Below are positions 1 to 8,064 of a stretch of DNA of 64,000 nucleotides, piece by piece (the first letter of the stretch is position 1; every line of letters begins with the position of its first letter). The position numbers and the translations under genes are program-made. Origin of the DNA: Pseudomonas fluorescens (GTDB taxonomy: Bacteria > Pseudomonadota > Gammaproteobacteria > Pseudomonadales > Pseudomonadaceae); contig NZ_CABVGX010000030.1 of NCBI RefSeq assembly GCF_902497625.1, positions 1 to 64,000 of the forward strand, read 5' to 3'. The notes below the pieces were generated by a model. The model was not told where the DNA came from and did not search any database. It was given only the letters and a program-made list of their open reading frames with translations.

Positions 1-284
1 AGGTTCTGCGCAGTGGGCAACCCGGCATGGATGCCGGGTTAGCTGCCGCCGGCCATGGATGGCCGATGGCAGCGGGCCCACGGAGCAGGACCGGAGCGAG
101 GGTATGGCGAGCCTTAGCGAGCCACCGTACGTCAGGGGCGCTTGCGCTTGGTTACTTGGCGCTTTTCCAAGTGACCCGCCGTAAGGGCGGAACCGATAGC
201 AGCCTGACCGCAGCAACGGATATGTACACCCTCAAAACCTACGTCGCCCAAGACAAAGCCATCGCGAGCAAGCTCAGCTCCTCT
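1..284 (+). repeat. Dispersed ~285-bp repeat, copy A
   Basis: This stretch is nearly identical to 7740-8025 (same orientation) and matches the reverse complement of about 7050-7328. It begins with AGGTTCTGCGCAGTGGGCAA and contains the short palindromes ACCCGGCATGGATGCCGGGT and GGCCATGGATGGCC. Open frames across it are repeat artefacts that recur in all copies. I infer a non-coding, Pseudomonas-type dispersed element; no transposase is present. The left end coincides with the window edge, so the copy may extend further left. Confidence 0.85.
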
Positions 285-525
285 GGTTGGTCATGGTGCA
301 TGCGCAAGGAGATGGTCGCCAGACCTATCGCCATCGCCAGCGGACTCGATTCCACCAGAGCAAAACACACCACGCAGCCACTGTTTTCTCCCTGTCATAT
401 TCACCATGCATGCTCAGTCAACCAAACACATCGATGCGCTCACAGCGCGAATCCAGAACTTTCCTTACGGCCCGGTGGTCATTTACTGTGGACACGCCCC
501 AGGCACATTGTTTTCGGACTATTGA
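285..525. other. Intergenic leader before the DUF3509 gene
   Basis: About 240 bases between the repeat copy and the first gene. I see no convincing coding frame. The last 60 bases are AT-richer and probably hold the promoter of the downstream gene, but no clear -35/-10 pair stands out. Confidence 0.5.
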
Positions 526-825
526 GTGGTGATCGAGATGGAAAGTATCAGTCTATTGCTCGGTGAGGCTCTGAGCCCGTATCAGGTTTCGTTGACACCG
601 TCGGGCGCGCAGGGCGAATGCCTCGTGACACTCAAGAGCTCAACAGGCGCAATCGTGGTCGAGCGCGAATTCAACCAGGCACAACTGAGCGACAAACGCC
701 TGCTCACGGATGTGGTCGATGGTTTGCGTCGCGACCTGATGATTGCCGAAGGACGCCTGGAACCTTGCGTCATCGCAGCGTTGCGCAATGCCGCTCAGAA
801 CAAGGCGCTGGCCGGCCCTAACTGA
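526..825 (+). CDS. DUF3509 family small protein
   Basis: The product is a 99-residue acidic soluble protein with no signal peptide or membrane segment. Its sequence (starting MESISLLLGEALSPY after an optional four-residue extension) resembles the Pseudomonas-restricted DUF3509 family, whose function is unknown. Two starts are possible: GTG at 526, with GGA six bases upstream, or ATG at 538, which gives the usual family length of about 95 residues and has no obvious ribosome site. A strong terminator at 947-982 follows, so the gene is probably monocistronic. Confidence 0.75.
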   Translation: MVIEMESISLLLGEALSPYQVSLTPSGAQGECLVTLKSSTGAIVVEREFNQAQLSDKRLLTDVVDGLRRDLMIAEGRLEPCVIAALRNAAQNKALAGPN

Positions 826-946
826 ATTGTTTATTTCACGAAACTTCCGGCGCTGACGTCAGTCAGAGCATGTAACGACGGGATCAAGCATTGTGCTCCG
901 TTGTTTGTGGCCTGTCGTTACTGGTCTTTATGTAGACCACGTTTAA

Positions 947-982
947 CCCCGAGTTGTCTCCCCACTTCTCGGGGTTTCTTTT
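947..982 (+). terminator. Rho-independent terminator after the DUF3509 gene
   Basis: The inverted repeat CCCCGAG (947-953) / CTCGGGG (968-974) has a 14-base loop and is followed by TTTCTTTT. It ends transcription from the gene at 526-825 and lies just before the convergent gene ending at 992. Confidence 0.85.
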
Positions 983-991
983 GTCTGCGAT

Positions 992-1864
992 TTACCAATG
1001 TCCCTCCTGCTGGACAAAAAACAACCTGCTGGTTTCCAGATAATCCGGTCGACTCTCAGGATCGAGCCAAGCCGCGTAGGCCTCGCTCACAGGTGTGCGA
1101 GGCAGGGTCCGCAGCAGTTGGTCAATTTCCCGTACAACCTGCTTACCTCGTGCAGTGGCGCTGCAGCCGATGTAGCCGGAGAGGTATTTGCCTGTGTCGC
1201 GAATCGGAAAAAACTGCAGTTCGTCCTCTGCAATTCCCTGCTGCCGGGCCTGGTAGCGGATTTCCGGTCGATAACCAAGGAGCATTCGCAAACGACTCAG
1301 GCGCTGCATCTGCAACAGACTGCCAAGGGCATCGTTACCGTAATGCAGAATCAGCGAGTTGGCCGGAGCCTGTTTGAGCAGGGCATCAAGATGTTCGCCA
1401 TAATTGCGCTCGGCAATGATGCCGAGCTTTTCGCCACCATCGGCCAGCAGCGCCGCCAGGTCGACTGCGCCTTCCTTGATGAACGGTTTCAAAAATTCCT
1501 GATCGGAGCGACGCACTGCCAGGCCGTTACTCATGGCTAGAAAAACCGGGGCGGTGAAGGCAATCCACTGTTCGCGCTCCTTGCTCCGGTTCAGCGCCGC
1601 ATCGCAGGTGAGTGTCTGCTCCTGAAGCATCTGCAAACCGCGCGCGCGATTCACCCGCATCAGGGTGTGTTGGTATTGCGGCATCCGCGCAATCAGCAAC
1701 GGCAACAATTGATCAATGACGCCGCGACCTTTTTCCGGCCCTTCGAAAATCATCAGCGGCGGCAGATCGCGCAGTAACCAGACGAGCGTTTCTTTGGGTT
1801 GCGCCGCTGACGAAGTCGGCGTGGCGAGCAGAAAAAAAACGGCGAGCGCACGCTGGCCAAGCAT
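992..1864 (-). CDS. Periplasmic solute-binding-like protein (TIGR02285-like)
   Basis: The product is about 290 residues. It has a signal peptide (hydrophobic ALAVFFLL then SSAA, about residues 5-22) followed by a type-3 periplasmic binding protein-like fold (WLLRDLPPLMIF near the mature N terminus). It resembles the TIGR02285 group of uncharacterised Pseudomonas periplasmic proteins related to amino acid-binding proteins; the ligand is unknown. The ATG at 1864 has a poor ribosome site. An in-frame CTG a few codons upstream sits behind GGAG within the end of the preceding CoA-transferase gene, so the true start may be slightly earlier. It starts within about 30 bases of that gene's stop, so the two are probably co-transcribed, although their functions are not obviously linked. 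Confidence 0.7.
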   Translation of the reverse strand: MLGQRALAVFFLLATPTSSAAQPKETLVWLLRDLPPLMIFEGPEKGRGVIDQLLPLLIARMPQYQHTLMRVNRARGLQMLQEQTLTCDAALNRSKEREQWIAFTAPVFLAMSNGLAVRRSDQEFLKPFIKEGAVDLAALLADGGEKLGIIAERNYGEHLDALLKQAPANSLILHYGNDALGSLLQMQRLSRLRMLLGYRPEIRYQARQQGIAEDELQFFPIRDTGKYLSGYIGCSATARGKQVVREIDQLLRTLPRTPVSEAYAAWLDPESRPDYLETSRLFFVQQEGHW

Positions 1865-1889
1865 TGCGCGGGCAAGCAGGCGTCTCAGG

Positions 1890-3089
1890 TTAAATGGCTC
1901 CGTCTGTACGAAGCTTCGCGATCTGGTCCAAGTCGTAGCCAAGGTCGTGGAGTACCTGCGCATTATGTTCGCCCAACTGCGGTCCGACCCATTCCGAACT
2001 GCCGGGTGTCTCAGACAGTTTCGGCACGATGCCCGGCATCTTGAAATCTTTGCCATCCGGTAGTTTTGCCTTGAGGAACATTTCCCGCGCCAGATACTGC
2101 GGATCGCTGAACATGTCTTCGGCGCTGAAGATACGACTGGCCGGCACTTCGGCCTGATTCAATTGCTCGATGATGGTGTCCAGCGGCAACGAATTAACCC
2201 AGCGATCAATCACGCCATAGAGCTCGTCGCGCCGGCTGTCGCGGCCGTCGTTACTGGCCAGCAGGGGATCGTTGGCGAGGTCTTCACGGCCGATGATCAG
2301 CATGAAACGTTTGAAGATCGCATCGCCATTGGCACCAATCTGCACATGTTTGCCGTCGGCGCTGGTGTGGATCGAGGAGGGCGTGATGCCGGGCATGATG
2401 TTGCCGGTGCGTTCGCGGATGAACCCGAACACGTCGAACTCCGGGACCATGCTTTCCATCATCGCGAAGATCGCTTCATACAATGCCACGTCGACCACTT
2501 GGCCGAGACCGCCATTGACCTCGCGATGACGCAACGCCATCAGCGCGCCAATCACACCCCACAGCGCGGCGATCGAATCGCCGATGGAAATTCCGGTGCG
2601 TACCGGCGGGCGGTCTTCGAAACCGGTGATGTAACGCAGGCCGCCCATGGATTCGCCGACCGCGCCAAAACCTGGCTGGTCCTTCATGGGACCGGTCTGA
2701 CCGAATCCCGACAGGCGCACCATCACCAGTTTCGGATTGAGGGCGTGCAGAACGTCCCAGCCCAAGCCGAGTTTCTCGAGCACGCCGGGACGAAAATTCT
2801 CGATCAGAATGTCGGCTTCGCTCAGCAGCTTCTTGAGGATGGCCAGACCCTCAGGGTGCTTCAGGTTCAGCGTCAGGGATTTCTTGTTGCGTGCCTGGAC
2901 GAACCACCACAACGACGTGCCTTCATACAGCTTGCGCCATTTACGCAACGGATCTCCGCCGTCGGGCGACTCGACCTTGATCACGTCGGCACCGAATTCG
3001 CCGCAAATGCGCGAGGCAAAGGGGCCGGCGATCAAGGTGCCCAATTCGATGACTTTCAGGCCTGAGAGCGGTTTGGCGGTGAGCGGCAT
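1890..3089 (-). CDS. CaiB/BaiF class III CoA-transferase
   Basis: 399 residues, the usual length for family III CoA-transferases, which move CoA between carboxylic acids through an aspartyl-CoA intermediate. The N terminus carries LSGLKVIELGTLIAGP, and the family motif GISIGDS places the catalytic aspartate at about residue 171. The protein is cytoplasmic and probably acts as an interlocked dimer. The substrate cannot be read from sequence; relatives near glutaryl-CoA dehydrogenase genes activate dicarboxylic acids, but no such neighbour is present here. It is transcribed divergently from yaeQ and lies upstream of the binding-protein gene at 992-1864. Confidence 0.9.
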   Translation of the reverse strand: MPLTAKPLSGLKVIELGTLIAGPFASRICGEFGADVIKVESPDGGDPLRKWRKLYEGTSLWWFVQARNKKSLTLNLKHPEGLAILKKLLSEADILIENFRPGVLEKLGLGWDVLHALNPKLVMVRLSGFGQTGPMKDQPGFGAVGESMGGLRYITGFEDRPPVRTGISIGDSIAALWGVIGALMALRHREVNGGLGQVVDVALYEAIFAMMESMVPEFDVFGFIRERTGNIMPGITPSSIHTSADGKHVQIGANGDAIFKRFMLIIGREDLANDPLLASNDGRDSRRDELYGVIDRWVNSLPLDTIIEQLNQAEVPASRIFSAEDMFSDPQYLAREMFLKAKLPDGKDFKMPGIVPKLSETPGSSEWVGPQLGEHNAQVLHDLGYDLDQIAKLRTDGAI

Positions 3090-3235
3090 GCTGGATCCTG
3101 TAGGGCAATGGTTGGCTGGTAGAGGGTTTTAGCACAGCCTGTCGTCAGTCGCTCGGGCTTGATCGCCTTCTATTCGATGATTGTCCGCTGCATCGGTTAG
3201 ACTTGCCGCCTTTCCACGTATCAAGAAGCCCGTTC

Positions 3236-3778
3236 ATGGCCCAGCCGTCCACCACCTACAAGTTCGAACTGAACCTCACCGACCTCGACCGTAGCGTCTA
3301 TGAGAACGTGAAGCAGACCATTGCCCGCCACCCTTCGGAAACCGAAGAACGCATGACTGTGCGACTGCTGGCCTACGCCTTCTGGTACAACGAGCAGCTG
3401 TCGTTTGGCCGTGGTCTGTCAGACGTGGACGAGCCTGCCCTGTGGGAAAAGAGTCTGGACGATCGCGTTCTTCACTGGATCGAAGTCGGCCAGCCTGACG
3501 CCGACCGTCTGACCTGGTGTTCGCGGCGTACCGAGCGCACCAGTCTGCTGGCCTACGGCAGCCTGCGCGTCTGGGAAACCAAAGTGATCCCGGCAATCAA
3601 GAACCTGAAGAATGTGCACATCGCGGCCGTGCCTCAGGAAATCCTCGAAACCCTGGCCAAAGACATGCCGCGTGTTATCAAGTGGGATGTGATGATCAGC
3701 GAAGGGACGATGTTCGTCACCGACGATCGTGGTCAACACGAAGTACAGTTGCAGTGGCTGAGCGGCGAACGCGGCTGA
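3236..3778 (+). CDS. yaeQ: YaeQ family protein
   Basis: 180 residues, matching the YaeQ family length. YaeQ proteins have a PD-(D/E)XK nuclease-like fold, but their biochemical role is not settled; the E. coli protein was found as a suppressor related to RfaH. Family signatures are the N-terminal YKFELNLTDLDRSVYE and the central YNEQLSFGRGLS. The ATG at 3236 is preceded by AAGAAG; an upstream in-frame start at 3203 would add 11 unlikely residues. It lies 57 bases before recJ in the same direction, a conserved Pseudomonas pairing from memory. Confidence 0.9.
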   Translation: MAQPSTTYKFELNLTDLDRSVYENVKQTIARHPSETEERMTVRLLAYAFWYNEQLSFGRGLSDVDEPALWEKSLDDRVLHWIEVGQPDADRLTWCSRRTERTSLLAYGSLRVWETKVIPAIKNLKNVHIAAVPQEILETLAKDMPRVIKWDVMISEGTMFVTDDRGQHEVQLQWLSGERG

Positions 3779-3835
3779 TTTTCGCCGCTTCAATCGGTTT
3801 TATCCTACGTCTTGAAGAGAAGCACCTGTCACCCC

Positions 3836-5545
3836 ATGCGCATCGAACCTCGCCTGTTGCCCGACACCCTGCCATTTCTCGGTGATCTGCCGCCGCTACT
3901 TACCCGCTTGTATGCGGCGCGGGGCGTGCAGTCTGAAGCCGAACTGGACAAGAGCCTGGCGCGGTTGATCCCGTTCCAGCAACTCAAAGGCATCGATGCC
4001 GCGGTTGATTTGCTGGTGACTGCACTGGAGCAGCGTCAGCGGATTCTGATCGTCGGCGACTTCGACGCCGATGGCGCCACGGCCAGTACCGTTGGCGTAC
4101 TGGGCCTGCGGTTGCTGGGCGCGGCTCATGTCGATTATCTGGTGCCAAACCGCTTCGAATACGGCTACGGTCTGACACCGGAAATCGTCGAAGTGGCGCT
4201 CACACGCACCCCGCAGCTGCTGATCACGGTCGACAATGGCATCTCCAGTGTCGAAGGTGTGGCCGCTGCGAAACTGGCTGGGCTTCAGGTGCTCGTCACC
4301 GATCACCATTTGCCCGGCGACGAGTTGCCGCTGGCCGATGCCATCGTCAATCCCAATCAGCCAGGCTGTGAGTTCCCGAGCAAGGCGCTGGCCGGCGTCG
4401 GGGTGATTTTTTATGTGCTGATGGCCTTGCGTGCGCGATTGCGCAGCCTCGGTTGGTACGACAACACGCCGCAGCCGAACATCGGTGAGTTGCTCGATCT
4501 GGTGGCCTTGGGCAGCGTCGCCGATGTGGTGCCGCTGGACGCCAACAACCGCATTCTGGTGCATCAGGGGCTGGAGCGGATTCGCGCCGGGCGTGCGCGG
4601 CCAGGCATCAAGGCGATCCTGGAAGTGGCCAAGCGTGATCATGCGCGCATTACGTCCACCGACCTGGGCTTTATCCTCGGCCCGCGCCTGAATGCGGCAG
4701 GCAGGCTGGATGACATGAGTCTGGGCATCGAATGCCTGCTGACTGACAGCGCAGCGCTGGCGCGGGAAATGGCGGCGCAGCTTGACGGCATGAATCAGGA
4801 TCGCAAATCCATCGAGCAGGGCATGCAACGCGAAGCGCTGGCTCAGCTCAAGGATTTGCCGGTGGATTCGATGCCGTTCGGCTTGTGCCTGTTCGATCCC
4901 GAATGGCACCAGGGCGTCATCGGTATCCTCGCCTCGCGTATGAAAGAGCGCTATTTCCGTCCGACCTTTGCCTTCGCTGATGCGGGAGACGGCCTGCTCA
5001 AAGGCTCGGGACGATCGGTTCAGGGCTTCCATATCCGCGACGCCCTGAGCGTGGTGGCGGCGCAGCATCCTAACCTGATCAGCAAATACGGGGGGCACGC
5101 CATGGCGGCCGGTCTGACCCTGCCAGAGGCGAATTTTCCGCTGTTCGCCGAAGCATTTGATGCAGAAGTGCGTCGGCAGTTGCGCGAGGAAGACCTGACC
5201 GGAAGGATGCTCTCGGACGGCACGCTGGCCGTGGAGGAGTTCCATCTGGAACTGGCCCGCGCGCTGCGGCATGCCGGGCCATGGGGCCAGCATTTTCCGG
5301 AGCCGCTGTTTCATGGCGTGTTTCAGCTGGTCGAGCAGCGAGTGGTCGGCGAGCGACACCTGAAAGTGGTGCTCAAAAGCGAATGCGGTGCGGTGAAACT
5401 GGACGGCATCGCGTTCGGCATCGACCGCGAGGTGTGGCCCAATCCGACCATCAAATGGGTGGAGTTGGCGTACAAGCTGGACCTCAACGAATTTCGCGGG
5501 AATGAAACCGTGCAGTTGATGATTGCTCATATCGAGCCTCGTTGA
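3836..5545 (+). CDS. recJ: Single-stranded-DNA-specific exonuclease RecJ
   Basis: 569 residues, the normal RecJ length. RecJ degrades single-stranded DNA 5' to 3' in RecF-pathway recombination, mismatch repair and base-excision repair. The DHH-family motifs are intact: GDFDADG (about 74-80), DNG (133-135) and TDHH (155-158), with GPRLNAAGR further on and GGHAMAAG in the DHHA1 domain. The ATG at 3836 gives the best match to other RecJ N termini. A TTG at 3812 is an alternative, and GAAGAGA lies between the two. It follows yaeQ and probably shares its transcript. Confidence 0.95.
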   Translation: MRIEPRLLPDTLPFLGDLPPLLTRLYAARGVQSEAELDKSLARLIPFQQLKGIDAAVDLLVTALEQRQRILIVGDFDADGATASTVGVLGLRLLGAAHVDYLVPNRFEYGYGLTPEIVEVALTRTPQLLITVDNGISSVEGVAAAKLAGLQVLVTDHHLPGDELPLADAIVNPNQPGCEFPSKALAGVGVIFYVLMALRARLRSLGWYDNTPQPNIGELLDLVALGSVADVVPLDANNRILVHQGLERIRAGRARPGIKAILEVAKRDHARITSTDLGFILGPRLNAAGRLDDMSLGIECLLTDSAALAREMAAQLDGMNQDRKSIEQGMQREALAQLKDLPVDSMPFGLCLFDPEWHQGVIGILASRMKERYFRPTFAFADAGDGLLKGSGRSVQGFHIRDALSVVAAQHPNLISKYGGHAMAAGLTLPEANFPLFAEAFDAEVRRQLREEDLTGRMLSDGTLAVEEFHLELARALRHAGPWGQHFPEPLFHGVFQLVEQRVVGERHLKVVLKSECGAVKLDGIAFGIDREVWPNPTIKWVELAYKLDLNEFRGNETVQLMIAHIEPR

Positions 5546-5550
5546 CCCCA

Positions 5551-5626
5551 TTCGCGAGCAAGCCCGCTTCCCCGTTGGTTTTGTGCACGACGCCGATCCA
5601 CTGCGGGAGCGGGCTTGCCCGCGAAA
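5551..5626. repeat. REPIN (inverted REP pair)
   Basis: TTCGCGAGCAAGCCCGCTTC at 5551-5570 is mirrored by GCGGGAGCGGGCTTGCCCGC ending at 5622. This is the common P. fluorescens REP type arranged head to head, and it lies downstream of recJ. Confidence 0.9.
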
Positions 5627-5825
5627 GTGATTTCCCTCACACCGAATCTCTATGAACCCTCGCTCATCCCCCGATGTCGACTAGGCTCTAAGCACTGCTT
5701 GAAATCCTTGTGACGTCTTGTCGAATGTTTTGCCCGCGGGGGCGGGTGCTGCGCCTTCTTTCCTGTCACTTGTCGACTTTTCAAACAGAACCCTGGAGCC
5801 TGCCCACTGATTCGAGAGGTGCCCC

Positions 5826-6932
5826 ATGAGTCTGCTGCTTGAACCTTACACACTTCGCCAATTGACCCTGCTTAACCGCGTCGCAGTGTCGCCCATGTGT
5901 CAGTACTCCAGCGTCGATGGCCTGGCCAATGACTGGCACCTGGTCCACCTCGGCAGTCGCGCTGTCGGCGGCGCCGGGCTGATTTTCACCGAAGCTACGG
6001 CGATCACTGCCGAGGGTCGTATCACGGCCGAGGACCTCGGTCTGTGGAACGACGAACAGATCGAACCTCTGCAACGCATCACTCGCTTTATTTCAGCGCA
6101 AGGTGCGGTGGCTGGCATTCAGCTGGCGCACGCCGGGCGCAAGGCCAGTACCTTCCGGCCGTGGCTGGGCAAGCATGGCAGCGTCAAACCGGACGACGGT
6201 GGCTGGACCCCGGTCGGCCCCTCGCCGATTGCCTTCGACCCGCAGCATACTCAGCCCACGCCACTCGACGAGGGCGCGATTGCCGACGTCATCCAGGCTT
6301 TTGTCGATGCGGCGAAGCGGGCCCTGACGGCGGGTTTCAAAGTGGTGGAGATTCATGCGGCGCATGGGTATCTGCTGCATCAATTTCTTTCGCCGCTGAG
6401 CAATCAGCGCCGCGATCACTATGGCGGTTCATTTGAAAACCGAATTCGCCTGGTGCTGCAGGTGACGGAAGCGGTGCGTGCGGTATGGCCTGAGGAGTTG
6501 CCGCTATTCGTGCGGGTGTCGGCTACCGATTGGGTGGAGGATGGCTGGAATCCGGATGAAACTGTGGAGTTGGCGCGGCGGCTGAAGGATCTGGGCGTGG
6601 ACTTGATTGATGTTTCTTCGGGTGGCACTGCGGCCAATGCGGAGATTCCTACGGGGCCGGGTTATCAGACGCGGTTTGCCGAGCGCGTGCGCAAAGAGTC
6701 GGGTATGGCAACCGGGACAGTGGGGATGATTACCGAGCCGGCGCAGGCTGAGCATATTTTGCGAACCTGTCAGGCGGACATTATTTTCCTGGCGCGTGAG
6801 TTGTTGCGCGATCCGTATTGGGCGTTGCATGCGGATGATGATCTGGGTGGGCGCAAGGCGATTTGGCCGGCGCAGTATCAGCGGGCCACGCATCGGGATC
6901 AGCCGATTCATGAGTCGGATTTGCGGGATTGA
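5826..6932 (+). CDS. Old Yellow Enzyme family NADH:flavin oxidoreductase (YqjM/XenA-like)
   Basis: 368 residues forming one FMN-binding TIM barrel. The YqjM-type subclass marks are visible: VSPMCQYS with Cys25, QLAHAGRK (99-106), EIHAAHGYLLHQF with substrate-binding His177 and His180, and YGGSFENR. Such enzymes reduce activated C=C bonds of enones and nitro compounds with NAD(P)H; the natural substrate is unknown. The ATG at 5826 is preceded by GAGAGG. It stands alone, about 280 bases after recJ, with a repeat-rich zone behind it. In P. aeruginosa a similar gene also lies near recJ (from memory). Confidence 0.9.
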   Translation: MSLLLEPYTLRQLTLLNRVAVSPMCQYSSVDGLANDWHLVHLGSRAVGGAGLIFTEATAITAEGRITAEDLGLWNDEQIEPLQRITRFISAQGAVAGIQLAHAGRKASTFRPWLGKHGSVKPDDGGWTPVGPSPIAFDPQHTQPTPLDEGAIADVIQAFVDAAKRALTAGFKVVEIHAAHGYLLHQFLSPLSNQRRDHYGGSFENRIRLVLQVTEAVRAVWPEELPLFVRVSATDWVEDGWNPDETVELARRLKDLGVDLIDVSSGGTAANAEIPTGPGYQTRFAERVRKESGMATGTVGMITEPAQAEHILRTCQADIIFLARELLRDPYWALHADDDLGGRKAIWPAQYQRATHRDQPIHESDLRD

Positions 6933-7049
6933 GTTGAGCGGGTTCGGTGATGAGCCTTGGTCCTTGGCTGGGGCTTTTTTGTGGATTGGGGGATGGAATT
7001 TGTTCACAGAGGGCGGCGTGATCGGTCCATTGTGGGCGCTGGCTTGTCA

Positions 7050-7328
7050 GCGATGGCTACGTGTTGGGCGGCTTGGTTTTTGCTGGTTTACATATCCGTT
7101 GCTGAGGTTGCTGCTGATATTGGTTTCGCTCTTACAGCGAGTCACTTGGAAGAGCCTGCGCGGCCCGACACCAAGTAACCAAGTGCTCTTGCCCCTGACG
7201 TCCGGTGCCTCGCCTAGGCTCGCCATGCCTTCGCTCCGGTCCTGCTGCGTGGGCCCGCCGCCATCGGCCATCCATGGCCGGGGGCGGCTAACCCGGCATC
7301 CATGCCGGGTTGCCCACTGCGCAGAACC
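7050..7328 (-). repeat. Dispersed ~285-bp repeat, copy B (inverted)
   Basis: The reverse complement matches copies A (1-284) and C (7740-8025). It is somewhat more diverged at its left end, where the boundary is approximate; the end carrying the reverse complement of AGGTTCTGCGCAGTGGGCAA lies at 7309-7328. Together with copy C it forms a very large inverted repeat around 7329-7739. Confidence 0.85.
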
Positions 7329-7421
7329 TCCACTCAGCCTCCCGACGGGACGCTAACCGCCACAGCCGCCGAGGCGGCCTGATAGCCGACCTGGCTCGCG
7401 GTATTCCGCCACCACACAAAT

Positions 7422-7588
7422 CCCTGTAGCAGCTGGCGAAGCCTGCGTCCGGCTCGGGCCGCGATCGGACGCAGCAGTCGCAAATCATGCGGCGCGGTTG
7501 AATAGATAACCCCATGCTCGGGATCGACGACGACTGCTGCATCCGATCGCGGTCCGAGCCGGACGCAGGCTGCGCCAGCTGCTACAGG
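7422..7588. repeat. REPIN of the GTAGCAGCTGG type
   Basis: The left arm CCTGTAGCAGCTGGCGAAGC (from 7423) is the inverted match of the right arm GGCTGCGCCAGCTGCTACAG ending near 7587. The arms extend through GTCCGGCTCGG…CGATCGGACGCAG and its mirror. It sits in the centre between repeat copies B and C. Confidence 0.85.
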
Positions 7589-7635
7589 TCCTGTGGTGCG
7601 ACGGGCTGAATGGGTCTCGCAGACGAAATTTGTGA

Positions 7636-7717
7636 GCTGCTTTGCTTTGCTTTGCTTTGCTTTGCTTTGCCTTGCTTTGCTTTGCTTTGCTTTGGATCTT
7701 GATCTTGATCTTGATCT
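7636..7717. repeat. Microsatellite: (TTTGC)~10 then (GATCTT)~4
   Basis: At 7641-7690 there are ten tandem TTTGC units (one reads CTTGC), flanked by a related GCTGC unit and a partial TTTG. At 7695-7717 follow nearly four GATCTT units. Short tandem repeats of this kind are uncommon in high-GC Pseudomonas DNA. No gene reads through it that I can support. Confidence 0.95.
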
Positions 7718-7739
7718 GCCCCGTCGGAAGGCCGAGCGC

Positions 7740-8025
7740 AGGTTCTGCGCAGTGGGCAACCCGGCAAGGATGCCGGGTTAGCCGCCCCCGGCCATGGATG
7801 GCCGATGGCGGCGGGCCCACGGAGCAGGACCGAAGCGAGGGTATGGCGAGCCTAGGCGAGCCACCGTACGTCAGGGGCGCTTGCGCTTGGTTACTTGGCG
7901 CTCTTCCAAGTGACCCGCTGTAAAAGCGGAACCGATAGCAGCCCTGACCGCAGCAACGGATATGTACACCCTCAAAACCTAGGTCGCCCAAGACAAAGCC
8001 ATCGCGAGCAAGCTCGGCTCCTACA
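7740..8025 (+). repeat. Dispersed ~285-bp repeat, copy C
   Basis: Same orientation as copy A, with a handful of substitutions and single-base indels over about 285 bases. It ends about 40 bases before the stop of opgC at 8065. It is inverted relative to copy B. Confidence 0.9.
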
Positions 8026-8064
8026 GGATATGCGTACAAGTAGCGGAACCAGTATCCGCCATCT

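Noticed and set aside
27-566. 179-residue open frame across repeat copy A
   Set aside because: The frame lies mainly in a dispersed repeat that also yields similar open frames in copies B and C; there is no ribosome site and no conserved domain.
3896-5551. 551-residue antisense open frame
   Set aside because: Exact antisense shadow of recJ, which has all its motifs; typical of high-GC DNA.
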